This document shows positions 1-7,492 of a stretch of DNA of 33,316 nucleotides, one piece after another (the first letter of the stretch is position 1; every line of letters starts with the position of its first letter). Both the position numbers and the translations under genes were made by a program. Under the pieces are notes generated by a model. That model made no database searches. It was not told where the DNA came from and saw nothing but the letters and a program-made list of their open reading frames with translations. The stretch is from an uncultured Rhodospirillales bacterium (GTDB lineage: Bacteria; Pseudomonadota; Alphaproteobacteria; Reyranellales; Reyranellaceae), in NCBI GenBank assembly GCA_945957125.1, contig CAMFJT010000035.1, positions 1-33,316 on the forward strand. The letters are read 5' to 3'.

Positions 1-538
1 GCGCGACATCGCCATCAAGTTCAACAACGACTTCAAGGCGCCGGACTTCTTCCCGGTGACCGAGCCGCTGATCTTCGGCGCGGCGACCCGCGTGATGAGC
101 CTGCGCGACGGCACCAAGAAGATGAGCAAGTCCGATCCGTCGGATTTCTCGCGCATCAACCTGACCGACGATTCCGACGCGATCGCCAACAAGATCCGCC
201 GCGCCAAGACCGATCCGCATCCGATGCCCGACACGGCGGCCGACGCGGAGAAGCGGCCCGACGCCGACAACCTGCTCGGCATCTACGCCGCACTCGCCGA
301 CCAGGAGAAGGACGCGGTGATCGCCGAGTTCGCCGGCAAGCAGTTCTCCGAGTTCAAGTCGGCCCTGACCGAGCTGGCGGTCGCCAAGCTCGGTCCGGTC
401 GGCGCGGAGATGCAGCGCCTGATGAAGGACCCCTCCCATGTCGACGCCGTCCTGCGCGACGGCGCCCGGCGCGCCCGCGAGATCGCCGCGCCGATCCTGG
501 ACGAGGTCTACCGCACGGTCGGCTTCCTCAAGCCCTGA
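1..538 (+). CDS. trpS: Tryptophanyl-tRNA synthetase, C-terminal part (5' truncated by window edge)
   Basis: Charges tRNA-Trp with tryptophan in the cytoplasm. The reading frame is open from base 2 and gives 178 residues before the TGA, about half of the usual 330-350 residue class Ic enzyme. The KMSKS catalytic loop is visible at bases 119-133, inside the family-typical run [19 protein letters not shown], followed by the helical anticodon-binding C-terminal domain. The Rossmann domain with its HIGH-like motif must lie upstream of the window. No stop or frameshift interrupts the visible part. A strong hairpin follows 16 bases after the stop. Identification rests on the KMSKS context and is secure. 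Confidence 0.95.
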   Translation, partial: RDIAIKFNNDFKAPDFFPVTEPLIFGAATRVMSLRDGTKKMSKSDPSDFSRINLTDDSDAIANKIRRAKTDPHPMPDTAADAEKRPDADNLLGIYAALADQEKDAVIAEFAGKQFSEFKSALTELAVAKLGPVGAEMQRLMKDPSHVDAVLRDGARRAREIAAPILDEVYRTVGFLKP

Positions 539-554
539 GCCTCTTTTGCCGGGG

Positions 555-576
555 GCGCGCCACTGAAGTGGCGCGC
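555..576. repeat. Perfect hairpin after trpS
   Basis: GCGCGCCACT and AGTGGCGCGC flank two bases, which as RNA gives a 9-bp stem with a UGAA loop. It could end trpS transcription, but no T-tract follows, so it is not a classical intrinsic terminator. Its sequence also belongs to the repeat element described for 565-792. Confidence 0.6.
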
Positions 577-792
577 TCATAGGCGCCAACTTCGATCGAA
601 AAAGCCCGTCGTCCCGACCGGAGCCGAGCGAAGCGAGGCGTAGTGGAGGGACCTCTTCATGCAACGCCTGCCGGGATGAGCAGGTCCCTCGACTACGCTT
701 CGCTCAAGGCACATGTGAATGTGCCGACTCGGGACGACGGAAAAATCGGAAGCGAACTAAAAGTTAGCGCCTGTGAGTGGCGCGCTCCCAGC
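565..792. repeat. Long imperfect inverted-repeat element between trpS and the heparinase-like gene
   Basis: The left arm (about 575-654) and right arm (about 682-785) are imperfect reverse complements. GTCGTCCCGA...AGTGGAGGGACCT (609-654) pairs with AGGTCCCTCGACTACG...TCGGGACGACGG (682-740), and CTCATAGGCGCCAAC pairs with GTTAGCGCCTGTGAG further out. The right arm carries a short insertion near 708-726 that is itself a small hairpin. No gene is visible in 539-810, and this element fills most of it. Its core GAGCGAAGCGA recurs at 18501, and its end motif recurs at 14748-14764. This suggests a dispersed genomic palindromic repeat rather than a gene-specific regulator. Confidence 0.7.
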
Positions 793-810
793 ACGAGACC
801 CTTCGAGGGC

Positions 811-2550
811 TCAGCCTTCCATCCGGGTCAGCGCCCATTTCACCGCAGCGCCCTCCGGCGGGACCTGGCCGACCAGGACGATCTGCTCGGTGCGGCGCAG
901 CCGGCCGTCCTCGCCGAGATAGATGCTCTCGGCCAGGCCGATACCCGCGCCGTTGGCGCGCAGGCGCCAGCCGCGGCCGCTCGGCAGGCGCATCAGCACC
1001 GCCTGGCCGCTCTGCGCCAGGGTCGCCTTGACCGCCGGATGGAGATGGAAGCGCACGATGAAGCGCCGGTCGGGCACGGTCACCGGCCGGCCGTCGGGGC
1101 CGCCGAACATGTCCTCGCCACGCAGGTCGCCACCGTCGGCCGACAGCCATAGCCGGCGGCGATGGATGATGCCGTAGAGCGAGCGATAGCCGTCGTGGCT
1201 CATGTCGAGCCATTGCGAGCCCTGGTCGTCGGCGCGATCGACCAGCACGTTGCCGGCGCGATATTCGAGCGAGCCGTGATCGGTGATCTCGGTCGAGTTG
1301 GTGTCGTCGACCACGGCCGTCGAATGCGCCGCGGTGAAGCGCATGAAGCGGCGCCAGTCGCGCGGTGCGCCGGGATGGGTGCCGCAATTGACGACCAGCC
1401 GCTCGTGCGCCGCGCTCATCTCGAACGACAGCGTGCCGGCATGCGCGGTGCCGTCCATGCCGCGGCCGGGCGGGCTGCCGGCATCGACGATCACCAGCGA
1501 GGTGCCCGCGGTCATGCGCTGGAAGCCGCTGGCCAGCGCCATGGTCGGCGCCGCATCGCTCGAGCCGGAACGCGCCAGCACGAGATCCATCAGGCTGCGT
1601 TCGCCCTCCCAGCTTCCGTTGAACAGCGCCAGCCCGCCGTCGCCATGCCGGAAAAAGCGCAGCATCGGCGCCATGCGATCGACCGCCGCGTTCAGTTCGG
1701 CCGGGGCGCGGCGCTCGGCCGAACCCAGGGCCGCGCGGACATCGAGCAAGTGACGCAGCACGGCGACCTGCAGGTGCGGTGCCCGCTCGGCGACGACGCC
1801 GTCATGGCCGACATAGCGCTTCACGAACTTCGCCAACCGGCCGAGATTGTGCTCGAGGCTCTTCTCGAAGCGCTTGCCGTCGCGCAGGAAGGCGAGGTCT
1901 GCGAAGATCATCGCCTTCAGCACGGCGACGGCCTCGTGGCCGATCATCCCGGTGCGGGCGGCGCGGCGTAGATGGGCGCGCTGGCGCCCGACCGAGAGCA
2001 CGAAACGCGCAGGGAAGCCGGGATCGGCCGCCGCGGCCAGCCAGTCGTAGTGCCGGATCCAGTTGACGATCCGGTTGGCCAGCACATCGCGCTTCCAGCT
2101 GAGCGGCGACCAGCGCCATTCGCGCTCGGCCCAGTCGTCGATCAGCTGGGCGGCAAGGGCCGCGGCCGATGGATCGCCACTGTCTCGCAGGTCACGCAGC
2201 CACGCGAAGCCGTTCAGCGCATCGAGCCAGAGCACGCCCGCGCCGGGCCGCCGCCACGGCGGGTCGTCGGCTGCAGGCGCCACGGCGCCGACCTGGCCGT
2301 GCGCCATCAGCTCGCCCGCAACCAGCCGCATGCCGACCACGGCATCTCCGGGCCATGAATCGGGGGCCACCGCGAAGAAGCTGCGCGGGCTGCGCCGGCC
2401 CAGCGTCAGCGAATAAAGCCCCGATCCCAGCAGCCAGCCGCTGAGAGGCAGGCGCTCGCCCGGGACCGGCTGGGCCGTCGAGGAACGGATCGGGCGGGAG
2501 CCGGCGACCATAGGTTCACCGGATCGTCTTGCGTCAGCGACCAGGGTCAT
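811..2550 (-). CDS. Heparinase II/III-family protein
   Basis: A 579-residue protein with the layout of the heparinase II/III family. The N-terminal half (about 90-290) is a helical toroid-like region rich in W, R and L. The C-terminal half (about 330-560) is beta-rich and holds family-typical pieces such as GDGGLALFNG, FMRFTAAHSTAVVDD, HDGY and RFHLHPAV. In known members this fold cleaves acidic polysaccharides by beta-elimination. Many alphaproteobacterial homologues of this length are uncharacterised, so the substrate is unknown. No signal peptide is obvious, which argues against simple secretion. It is a single gene with no carbohydrate genes beside it; its 3' end faces trpS and its 5' end faces hsp20. 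The ATG at 2550 is the first in frame, and a shorter start near residue 14 is possible. Confidence 0.82.
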   Translation of the reverse strand: MTLVADARRSGEPMVAGSRPIRSSTAQPVPGERLPLSGWLLGSGLYSLTLGRRSPRSFFAVAPDSWPGDAVVGMRLVAGELMAHGQVGAVAPAADDPPWRRPGAGVLWLDALNGFAWLRDLRDSGDPSAAALAAQLIDDWAEREWRWSPLSWKRDVLANRIVNWIRHYDWLAAAADPGFPARFVLSVGRQRAHLRRAARTGMIGHEAVAVLKAMIFADLAFLRDGKRFEKSLEHNLGRLAKFVKRYVGHDGVVAERAPHLQVAVLRHLLDVRAALGSAERRAPAELNAAVDRMAPMLRFFRHGDGGLALFNGSWEGERSLMDLVLARSGSSDAAPTMALASGFQRMTAGTSLVIVDAGSPPGRGMDGTAHAGTLSFEMSAAHERLVVNCGTHPGAPRDWRRFMRFTAAHSTAVVDDTNSTEITDHGSLEYRAGNVLVDRADDQGSQWLDMSHDGYRSLYGIIHRRRLWLSADGGDLRGEDMFGGPDGRPVTVPDRRFIVRFHLHPAVKATLAQSGQAVLMRLPSGRGWRLRANGAGIGLAESIYLGEDGRLRRTEQIVLVGQVPPEGAAVKWALTRMEG

Positions 2551-2645
2551 TGTTCTTCTGGCTTTTGGCCCCGCGTCGGCACGGAGCTTTTGAGAGGTCC
2601 TTTCACTTTAGCCCAGCGAACGGCCTCTGGCGATGCCCATGGGGC

Positions 2646-2673
2646 CTTGAACCGCCCGGCGCCAACCCCAAAT
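2646..2673 (+). promoter_or_regulatory. Likely heat-shock sigma-32 (RpoH) promoter of hsp20
   Basis: CTTGAA (2646-2651), 14 bases, then CCCCAAAT (2666-2673) matches the sigma-32 pattern CTTGAA...CCCCATnT closely. The expected transcript starts near 2680, giving a leader of about 50 bases to the hsp20 ATG. The Shine-Dalgarno GGAGGAGGG (2720-2728) directly follows a CTC-TTCG-GAG mini-hairpin, so temperature-dependent masking is conceivable but weakly supported. Confidence 0.6.
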
Positions 2674-2732
2674 TGATTGCACGGGGATGCCTTGACGGGT
2701 TCCCGAGCGCTCGCTCTTCGGAGGAGGGTTCC

Positions 2733-3212
2733 ATGAGCCGTGTATCGATGTTCAGTTCGCCTTTGCTGCTGGGGTTCGACCAGCTCGAGCGCACGCTCGA
2801 ACGGTTGGCGAAGAACGCCGAAGGCTACCCTCCCTACAATATCGAGCGCATCGGCGACGACGGCTTGCGAATCACGCTTGCCGTCGCCGGCTTTACGTCC
2901 CGCGACCTCGTCATCGAGCTGGCGGAGAACCAGCTCTCGGTACGGGGCAAGCAGGCCGACGATACGGATCGCGTCTATATTCACCGCGGCATCGCCGCCC
3001 GACAGTTCCAGCGTGCATTCATGCTGGCCGACGGCATCCAGGTGACCGGCGCGCAGCTCGACAATGGGTTGCTGTCGATCGACCTCGTGCGGCCGCGGGC
3101 CGAACCGCGCATCCGCACCATCCGTATCGACTCCGGCCGCATCGACTCTGGCACGCAGGCCGGTGCGGGCAACGCGATCGACATCATCTCGCGCCGCAAC
3201 GGCGCGCGTTGA
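2733..3212 (+). CDS. hsp20: Small heat-shock protein, Hsp20/IbpA family
   Basis: An ATP-independent holdase chaperone that binds unfolding proteins in the cytoplasm. The 159-residue product carries an alpha-crystallin domain at about residues 30-130, with the strand pattern YNIERIGDDGLRITLAVAGF, the LSVRGK strand, and the late GLLSIDL segment typical of the G-x-L motif. An IbpA-like N-terminus (about 1-30) and a short charged tail with a repeated RIDSG unit flank it. The ATG at 2733 is chosen because GGAGGAGGG lies 5 bases upstream; the frame is open further upstream but that stretch has no family resemblance. DUF1150 follows 20 bases downstream, an arrangement common in alphaproteobacteria, so the two are probably one transcript driven by the sigma-32-like promoter at 2646. 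Confidence 0.93.
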   Translation: MSRVSMFSSPLLLGFDQLERTLERLAKNAEGYPPYNIERIGDDGLRITLAVAGFTSRDLVIELAENQLSVRGKQADDTDRVYIHRGIAARQFQRAFMLADGIQVTGAQLDNGLLSIDLVRPRAEPRIRTIRIDSGRIDSGTQAGAGNAIDIISRRNGAR

Positions 3213-3232
3213 ATGCGGCCAAGGAGGTAGTC

Positions 3233-3463
3233 ATGGAAAGCAATCAGACCAACACCAGCCTGTTCACCCCGCTCGCGGACGACGCGTTCCTCAGCCTGGG
3301 AACCCAGCAGATCGCCTACATCAAGCCGGTCGACCTGCCCGACGGCGCGCATGCGATCGGCATCTTCTCCGCCGACGGCAAGCCGATGGCAGCCGCCGCG
3401 TCAATCGAGGTTGCCCAGGCGCTCATTCGCCAGCACGAGCTCGAGCCCGCGCTGGTTCACTGA
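3233..3463 (+). CDS. DUF1150-family small protein
   Basis: A 76-residue protein matching the DUF1150 family, which is largely restricted to alphaproteobacteria and usually sits beside small heat-shock genes. The recognisable run is LGTQQIAYIKPV, then the ADGKPMA turn, and the conserved C-terminal RQHELEPALVH. The ATG at 3233 is preceded by a strong AAGGAGG at 3221-3227; the in-frame TTG at 3209 would overlap the hsp20 stop and is unlikely. No catalytic residues or membrane segments are seen. The molecular role of the family is unknown to me, and the operon suggests a stress link. Two small palindromes (TGGTTCACTGAACCA at 3453-3467 and AGAGATCTCT at 3469-3478) lie at its 3' end, before convergent ptsN. 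Confidence 0.88.
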   Translation: MESNQTNTSLFTPLADDAFLSLGTQQIAYIKPVDLPDGAHAIGIFSADGKPMAAAASIEVAQALIRQHELEPALVH

Positions 3464-3494
3464 ACCATAGAGATCTCTTGCCGGAGGAAGGAGC

Positions 3495-3965
3495 CTAAGC
3501 CGCGCTCTGCGCCGGAGCTGTCTCGACGAGCAGGGCGTAGAGCGCGTCGGCATTCTCGGTGGCGCGCAGCTTCTCGACCAGGGCGCGGTCGCGCAGCAGG
3601 CGGGAGACCCGCGCCAGGGCCTTGAGATGGTCGGCACCCGCGCCTTCCGGCGCCAGCAGCAGGAAAACCGTATCGACCGGCCGCTCGTCGATCGAATCGA
3701 AGTCGACGGGATGGCCGAGCCGCGCGAACAGGCCGATCGGCTTGCCGAGCGTGGCCATGCGGCCGTGCGGGATGGCGATGCCGCCGCCGATCCCGGTCGA
3801 TCCGAGCCGCTCGCGCTCCAGCAGACGATCGAAGAGGCGCCGTTCGTCGAGCTTGAAAAGATTGGCGGCCTTGCCCGCGAGCTCGGCCAGAAGCGCCTTC
3901 TTCCCGGACGCCTTCACGCACGCCAGAACGGCATCCGGACCGGTTAGCAAATCGGCGATTTCCAC
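3495..3965 (-). CDS. ptsN: PTS IIA-like nitrogen regulatory protein (EIIA-Ntr)
   Basis: The phosphoacceptor end of the nitrogen-related phosphotransferase chain (PtsP-NPr-PtsN), which regulates potassium, nitrogen and stress functions by protein contacts rather than sugar transport. The 156 residues cover one PTS EIIA type-2 domain of normal length. The phosphorylated histidine is His67 in GGGIAIPHGRM, and the LLLAPEGAGADHLKALA segment (about 105-120) is family-typical. It lies 114 bases downstream of rpoN on the same strand and is probably cotranscribed with it. The hpf/raiA gene that usually separates the two is missing, and the gap holds only a weak 5-bp hairpin (about 4018-4034). Confidence 0.93.
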   Translation of the reverse strand: MEIADLLTGPDAVLACVKASGKKALLAELAGKAANLFKLDERRLFDRLLERERLGSTGIGGGIAIPHGRMATLGKPIGLFARLGHPVDFDSIDERPVDTVFLLLAPEGAGADHLKALARVSRLLRDRALVEKLRATENADALYALLVETAPAQSAA

Positions 3966-4079
3966 TTTTTCACCAACGAGTTAGCAGATGCAGACCGGGC
4001 GTGCCGGCCGCCGCGAAGGCGCCCCTATAGGCGCGTCGCCCGGACCGGTCAAGGCCACCTCCGGCCCGCGCGCCCGCCG

Positions 4080-5618
4080 TCAGTCGGCCGAACCGGACAG
4101 GGCTTGCGCGGCGACTGCCGCGGAGATCGGAGCGCCCGCCAAAGGCCGGCTCATGCCCAACCGGCCCAGCCGCCGACGCTCGGCCGATGAGGGAATGCGC
4201 ATCGCTTCACGGTATTTCGCGACCGTGCGGCGCGCGATCTCGATCCCCTCGCCCTTGAGCAGGTCGACGATGCGATCGTCGCTTAGCGGCTGCGCGCAAT
4301 TCTCGCCGCCGACCAGCAGACGGATGCGCGAGCGCACCGATTCGGACGACACGACGACGCCCGGCGTGCGCGCCGGCAGCGCGGAGGTGAAGAAGTACTT
4401 CAGCTCGAAGATGCCGCGCGGCGTGGCGATATACTTGTTGGAGGTGACGCGGCTCACCGTGCTCTCGTGCAGCTCGGTAGCCAGCGCGATGTCGCGCAGC
4501 ACCAGCGGGCGCAGCGCACTCACACCATGGCGGAAGAAGCCGTCCTGCTGACGCACGATCTCGCGCGCCACCTTGAGGATGGTGGTGGCGCGCTGCTCCA
4601 GCGTCTTGACCAGCCAGTTGGCGGACTGGAAACGCTCGGCGACGAAATCGCGATCGGGCTTGGCGCGGGCGCCCTTCATCAAGGTCGCGTGGTAGTTGCG
4701 GTCGACCAGCACCTTGGGCAGCGCATCGGTATTGAGCTCGATGTGCCAGCCGTCCTCGCCGGTCTCGGGATCCTTGGCCGGCGTCAGGAACAGGTCCGGC
4801 GCGACCGGCTGGATCGGCTCGAAATCGAACTTCTGGCCCGGCCGCGGGTCGAGCGTGCGCAGCTCGGCCAGCATCTCGCGCAGGTCCTCGTCGTCGACGC
4901 CGCAGCGGCGGCGGAGCTGGCCGAGCTCGCCGGCCGCCACGAGGTCGAGATTGTCGAGCAGCGCCTTCATCGCCGGATCGAGACGATCACGCTCGGCGAG
5001 CTGCGCGCCGAGGCATTCCGCCAGGCTACGCGCGAACAGGCCGGCCGGTTCGATCAGGCGCAGACGCGCCCAGATCCGTTCGACGGTCTCCAGCCCGACG
5101 CCGGCGGCCAGAGCGACGGCCGGCGCCTCGAGGCGGCAATAGCCCGCCTCGTCGAGGCCCTCGGCGAGCTTCAGGGCCAGGAGGCGATCGGCGCCGTCGC
5201 TGAAGATGATCTCGATCTGCTCCAGGACATGGGAGGCCAGCGACGGCGCCCGCTCGGCGACGAAATCCAGCGCATCGGGCGCGTCCTCGCGCTGCGCACC
5301 CTTGGCCCCGGCCCCATCGCCGCCACGGTCGGCGAACTCGCGGGTCCAGCGATCATCGGCCTCGGCCAGGGCAGGTGCAGCCGCGGCCAGCGCCTCGGCG
5401 GTGTCGGTCGGGGTGTCGATCGCAGGGGCTTCCCGCTCGGCGACCGGGCCGTCCTCGGAGGAGGATTCCTGCAGCAGCGGGTTCTTCTCGAGTTCCTGCT
5501 GGATGAAGGCCGCAAGCTCGAGATGCGAGAACTGCAGCAGCTTGATCGCCTGCTGGAGCTGCGGCGTCATCGCCAGGGTCTGGCGCGACGCCAGGATCAG
5601 ACTCGGACCGATACGCAT
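4080..5618 (-). CDS. rpoN: RNA polymerase sigma-54 factor
   Basis: Directs RNA polymerase to -24/-12 promoters that need AAA+ activators, classically for nitrogen assimilation and related functions. The 512-residue product shows region I (LASRQTLAMTPQLQQAIKLLQ, about 9-29, the activator-response Gln-rich segment), an acidic region II (about 55-125), the core-binding and DNA-binding domains, and an exact RpoN box ARRTVAKYRE at about 462-471. About 40 residues follow the box, a somewhat long tail. The ATG at 5618 has AAGGTGAGG upstream. A near-perfect sigma-54 promoter precedes the gene at 5665-5681, suggesting self-activation. The lptB gene often found upstream of rpoN is not present; an RNase D-like gene is there instead. 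Confidence 0.97.
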   Translation of the reverse strand: MRIGPSLILASRQTLAMTPQLQQAIKLLQFSHLELAAFIQQELEKNPLLQESSSEDGPVAEREAPAIDTPTDTAEALAAAAPALAEADDRWTREFADRGGDGAGAKGAQREDAPDALDFVAERAPSLASHVLEQIEIIFSDGADRLLALKLAEGLDEAGYCRLEAPAVALAAGVGLETVERIWARLRLIEPAGLFARSLAECLGAQLAERDRLDPAMKALLDNLDLVAAGELGQLRRRCGVDDEDLREMLAELRTLDPRPGQKFDFEPIQPVAPDLFLTPAKDPETGEDGWHIELNTDALPKVLVDRNYHATLMKGARAKPDRDFVAERFQSANWLVKTLEQRATTILKVAREIVRQQDGFFRHGVSALRPLVLRDIALATELHESTVSRVTSNKYIATPRGIFELKYFFTSALPARTPGVVVSSESVRSRIRLLVGGENCAQPLSDDRIVDLLKGEGIEIARRTVAKYREAMRIPSSAERRRLGRLGMSRPLAGAPISAAVAAQALSGSAD

Positions 5619-5664
5619 GGACCCTCACCTTGAAGGTCGCTGAGACCTTCGACAAGGGATATCG

Positions 5665-5681
5665 AGCAAGAGTCGTGCCAA
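5665..5681 (-). promoter_or_regulatory. Sigma-54 (-24/-12) promoter of rpoN
   Basis: On the minus strand the sequence reads TTGGCACG-ACTC-TTGCT, a complete match to the sigma-54 consensus TTGGCACG-N4-TTGC(A/T), with GG and GC separated by the required 10 bases. The start point would be near 5654, giving a leader of about 36 bases to the rpoN ATG at 5618. It sits in the gap after the RNase D-like stop. Confidence 0.83.
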
Positions 5682-5695
5682 ACCCGAAAACGCGC

Positions 5696-6307
5696 CTAGT
5701 GGGCGAAGATATCGATCTCCGGCCAGCCCGCGATGTCCAGCCTGGCGCGGGTCGGGAGGAAGGAAAAGGCCGCCTGCGCCAGCTCGGTGCGGCCCTCGCG
5801 TGCCAGCAGGGCGTCGAGCTTGGCCCGCAATGCATGGAGATGCAGCACATCCGAAGCGGCGTAGGTCATCTGCTCGTCGGTGAGCGTCTCGGCGCCCCAG
5901 TCGGAGGTCTGCTGCTGCTTGGAGAGATCGACGCCCAGCAGCTCCTTGCAGAGGTCCTTGAGGCCATAGCGGTCGGTGAAGGTGCGCACGAGCTTGGCGG
6001 CGATCTTGGTGCAGTAGACCGGTTCGCAGCGCACACCCAGGGCATGCTCGAGCACGGCGATGTCGAACCGGCCGAAATGGAACAGCTTCAGGGTCTTGGG
6101 ATCGGCCAGCAGCGCGGCCAGCCGCGGCGCGTGGTAGGGTCCGCGCGGCATCTGCACGAGGTGGGCATTGCCGTCGCCGCCGGAGAGCTGCACGAGGCAG
6201 AGCCGGTCGCGATGGGGGTTCAGCCCCATGGTCTCGGTGTCGATGGCCACGGCAGAGCCGAACGAGACGTCGGCCGGCAAGTCGCCGCGATAAAGCTTGA
6301 TCGCCAT
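5696..6307 (-). CDS. rnd: RNase D-like 3'-5' exonuclease (DEDDy)
   Basis: A 203-residue single-domain DEDDy exonuclease. Acidic residues are D23 and E25 in AIDTET, D82 in FHFGRFD, and Y149/D153 in YAASDV, the full DEDDy set. Known RNase D trims the 3' ends of tRNA precursors. The E. coli enzyme is about 375 residues with HRDC domains; this short form without HRDC is usual in alphaproteobacteria. The ATG at 6307 is chosen because the longer frame would run back into the tRNA-Leu gene, and GAGAGG lies about 9 bases upstream. It lies only 24 bases downstream of tRNA-Leu on the same strand, so the two may share a transcript. Confidence 0.88.
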   Translation of the reverse strand: MAIKLYRGDLPADVSFGSAVAIDTETMGLNPHRDRLCLVQLSGGDGNAHLVQMPRGPYHAPRLAALLADPKTLKLFHFGRFDIAVLEHALGVRCEPVYCTKIAAKLVRTFTDRYGLKDLCKELLGVDLSKQQQTSDWGAETLTDEQMTYAASDVLHLHALRAKLDALLAREGRTELAQAAFSFLPTRARLDIAGWPEIDIFAH

Positions 6308-6331
6308 GTATGGGTGCCTCTCAGCCTCGCA

Positions 6332-6416
<85 letters not shown>

Positions 6417-6440
6417 ACGGCATGCGGGCTAGAGGCGGGT

Positions 6441-6469
6441 GAACTAAAGCCCGCTTCGCCCGATGTCAA
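6441..6469 (-). promoter_or_regulatory. Candidate sigma-70 promoter of tRNA-Leu
   Basis: A perfect TTGACA -35 box (plus-strand 6464-6469) is followed after 17 bases by TAGTTC (6441-6446), a poor -10 box. The start would be about 18 bases before the tRNA. Inverted arms GCGGGCT (6424-6430) and AGCCCGC (6448-6454) overlap it. Confidence 0.4.
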
Positions 6470-6526
6470 CCGTCACGCCCACTCTCATCACTTGAACCGT
6501 CACGGCGTTCGGCTATAGGCAGCAGC

Positions 6527-7492
6527 ATGAGCATCACGCAGGTCACGGTTTTCGGCGGCAGCGGCTTCGTCGGCCGCGCCATTGTGCGGGCGCTGGCGCA
6601 GCGCGGCTATCTGGTGCGGGTGGCATCCCGTCGCGTCGGCCTCGCCGAGCCGGTGAAGACGACCGGAGATGTCGGCCAGGTCATGCTGATGCAGGCGAAC
6701 CTGCGCAATCCCGCCTCCGTCGCGCGCGCGATCGCAGGCAGCCAGGCGGTCGTCAACGCAGCCGGCGTCGCCGTGCAGCGCGGCCGCCAGACCTACCAGG
6801 CCGTTCATGCGGACGGCGCCCGCACCATCGCCGAGGCGGCCCGCGCCGCCGGCGTGCAGCGCCTGATCCATGTTTCGGGCATCGGCGCGGACAATCGCAG
6901 CTCTTCCAACAGCTACATCAAGTCCAAGGTCGCGGCCGAGGATGCCGTGATCACCGGCTTCGACAGCGCCACGATCCTGCGGCCCAGCGTCGTGTTCGGC
7001 CCCAACGACGTGCTGTTCAATCGCATGGCGGCGATCGCGGCCAAGGCGCCCTTCGTGCCGGTGGTCGGTGACGGCTCGGCGCGGGTCCAGCCGGTCTTCG
7101 TGGGCGATGTCGGCGAAGCCGCCGCCGCCGTGCTGGCGCGGCCGGGCACCGCCAAGAGCGTGTTCGAGCTGGGCGGCCCGCGCGTCTACAGCTATCGCGA
7201 GCTGGCTACGCTGGTTCTGCTCGAGATCGACCGTGAAAAGCGCATCGTCGGCGTGCCGGCCGGGCTGATGAAGCTGGCCGGCTTCCTCGCCCAGCAGATC
7301 GCGCGCCTCGGGCTCGTGCCGCCGATCACCGCCGATCAGGTCGAGCTGATGCGGCACGACACCATCGTCCGGCCCGGCGCGCAGTCGCTCGCCACCCTTG
7401 GCATCCAGCCGACCGCGGCCGAGGCGATCCTGCCGACCTATCTCGATCGTTTCCGGCTCGGCGGCCGGTACAACCAGCACGCCCCGGCGTAA
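6527..7492 (+). CDS. Complex I NDUFA9-family NAD(P)-binding protein (atypical SDR)
   Basis: A 321-residue extended/atypical short-chain dehydrogenase-like protein. The nucleotide-binding glycine motif GGSGFVG is at residues 10-16, a Y130-x3-K134 pair matches the SDR YxxxK position, and the segment ATILRPSVVFGPNDVLFNR is characteristic of the NDUFA9 branch. In mitochondria the homologue is a structural subunit of respiratory complex I; in bacteria the role is less clear, with a link to NADH dehydrogenase or quinone metabolism proposed. It starts at ATG 6527, with no strong Shine-Dalgarno visible. It lies upstream of gltD on the same strand but is separated by 275 bases, so it is probably a separate transcript. 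Confidence 0.86.
   Translation: MSITQVTVFGGSGFVGRAIVRALAQRGYLVRVASRRVGLAEPVKTTGDVGQVMLMQANLRNPASVARAIAGSQAVVNAAGVAVQRGRQTYQAVHADGARTIAEAARAAGVQRLIHVSGIGADNRSSSNSYIKSKVAAEDAVITGFDSATILRPSVVFGPNDVLFNRMAAIAAKAPFVPVVGDGSARVQPVFVGDVGEAAAAVLARPGTAKSVFELGGPRVYSYRELATLVLLEIDREKRIVGVPAGLMKLAGFLAQQIARLGLVPPITADQVELMRHDTIVRPGAQSLATLGIQPTAAEAILPTYLDRFRLGGRYNQHAPA

Noticed and set aside
555-576. Classical intrinsic terminator for trpS
   Set aside because: The stem is strong but no T-run follows, and the hairpin belongs to a dispersed repeat.
2568-2592. Weak sigma-54-like match before hsp20 (CGGCACG-N4-TTTTG)
   Set aside because: The essential -12 GC is replaced by TT, and a better sigma-32 promoter lies downstream.
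2529-2732. Upstream extension of the hsp20 frame
   Set aside because: The stretch has no small heat-shock similarity, overlaps the heat-shock promoter, and the ATG at 2733 has a strong ribosome site.
4467-5633. 388-codon open frame opposite rpoN
   Set aside because: Antisense shadow of rpoN, which has an intact RpoN box and region I.
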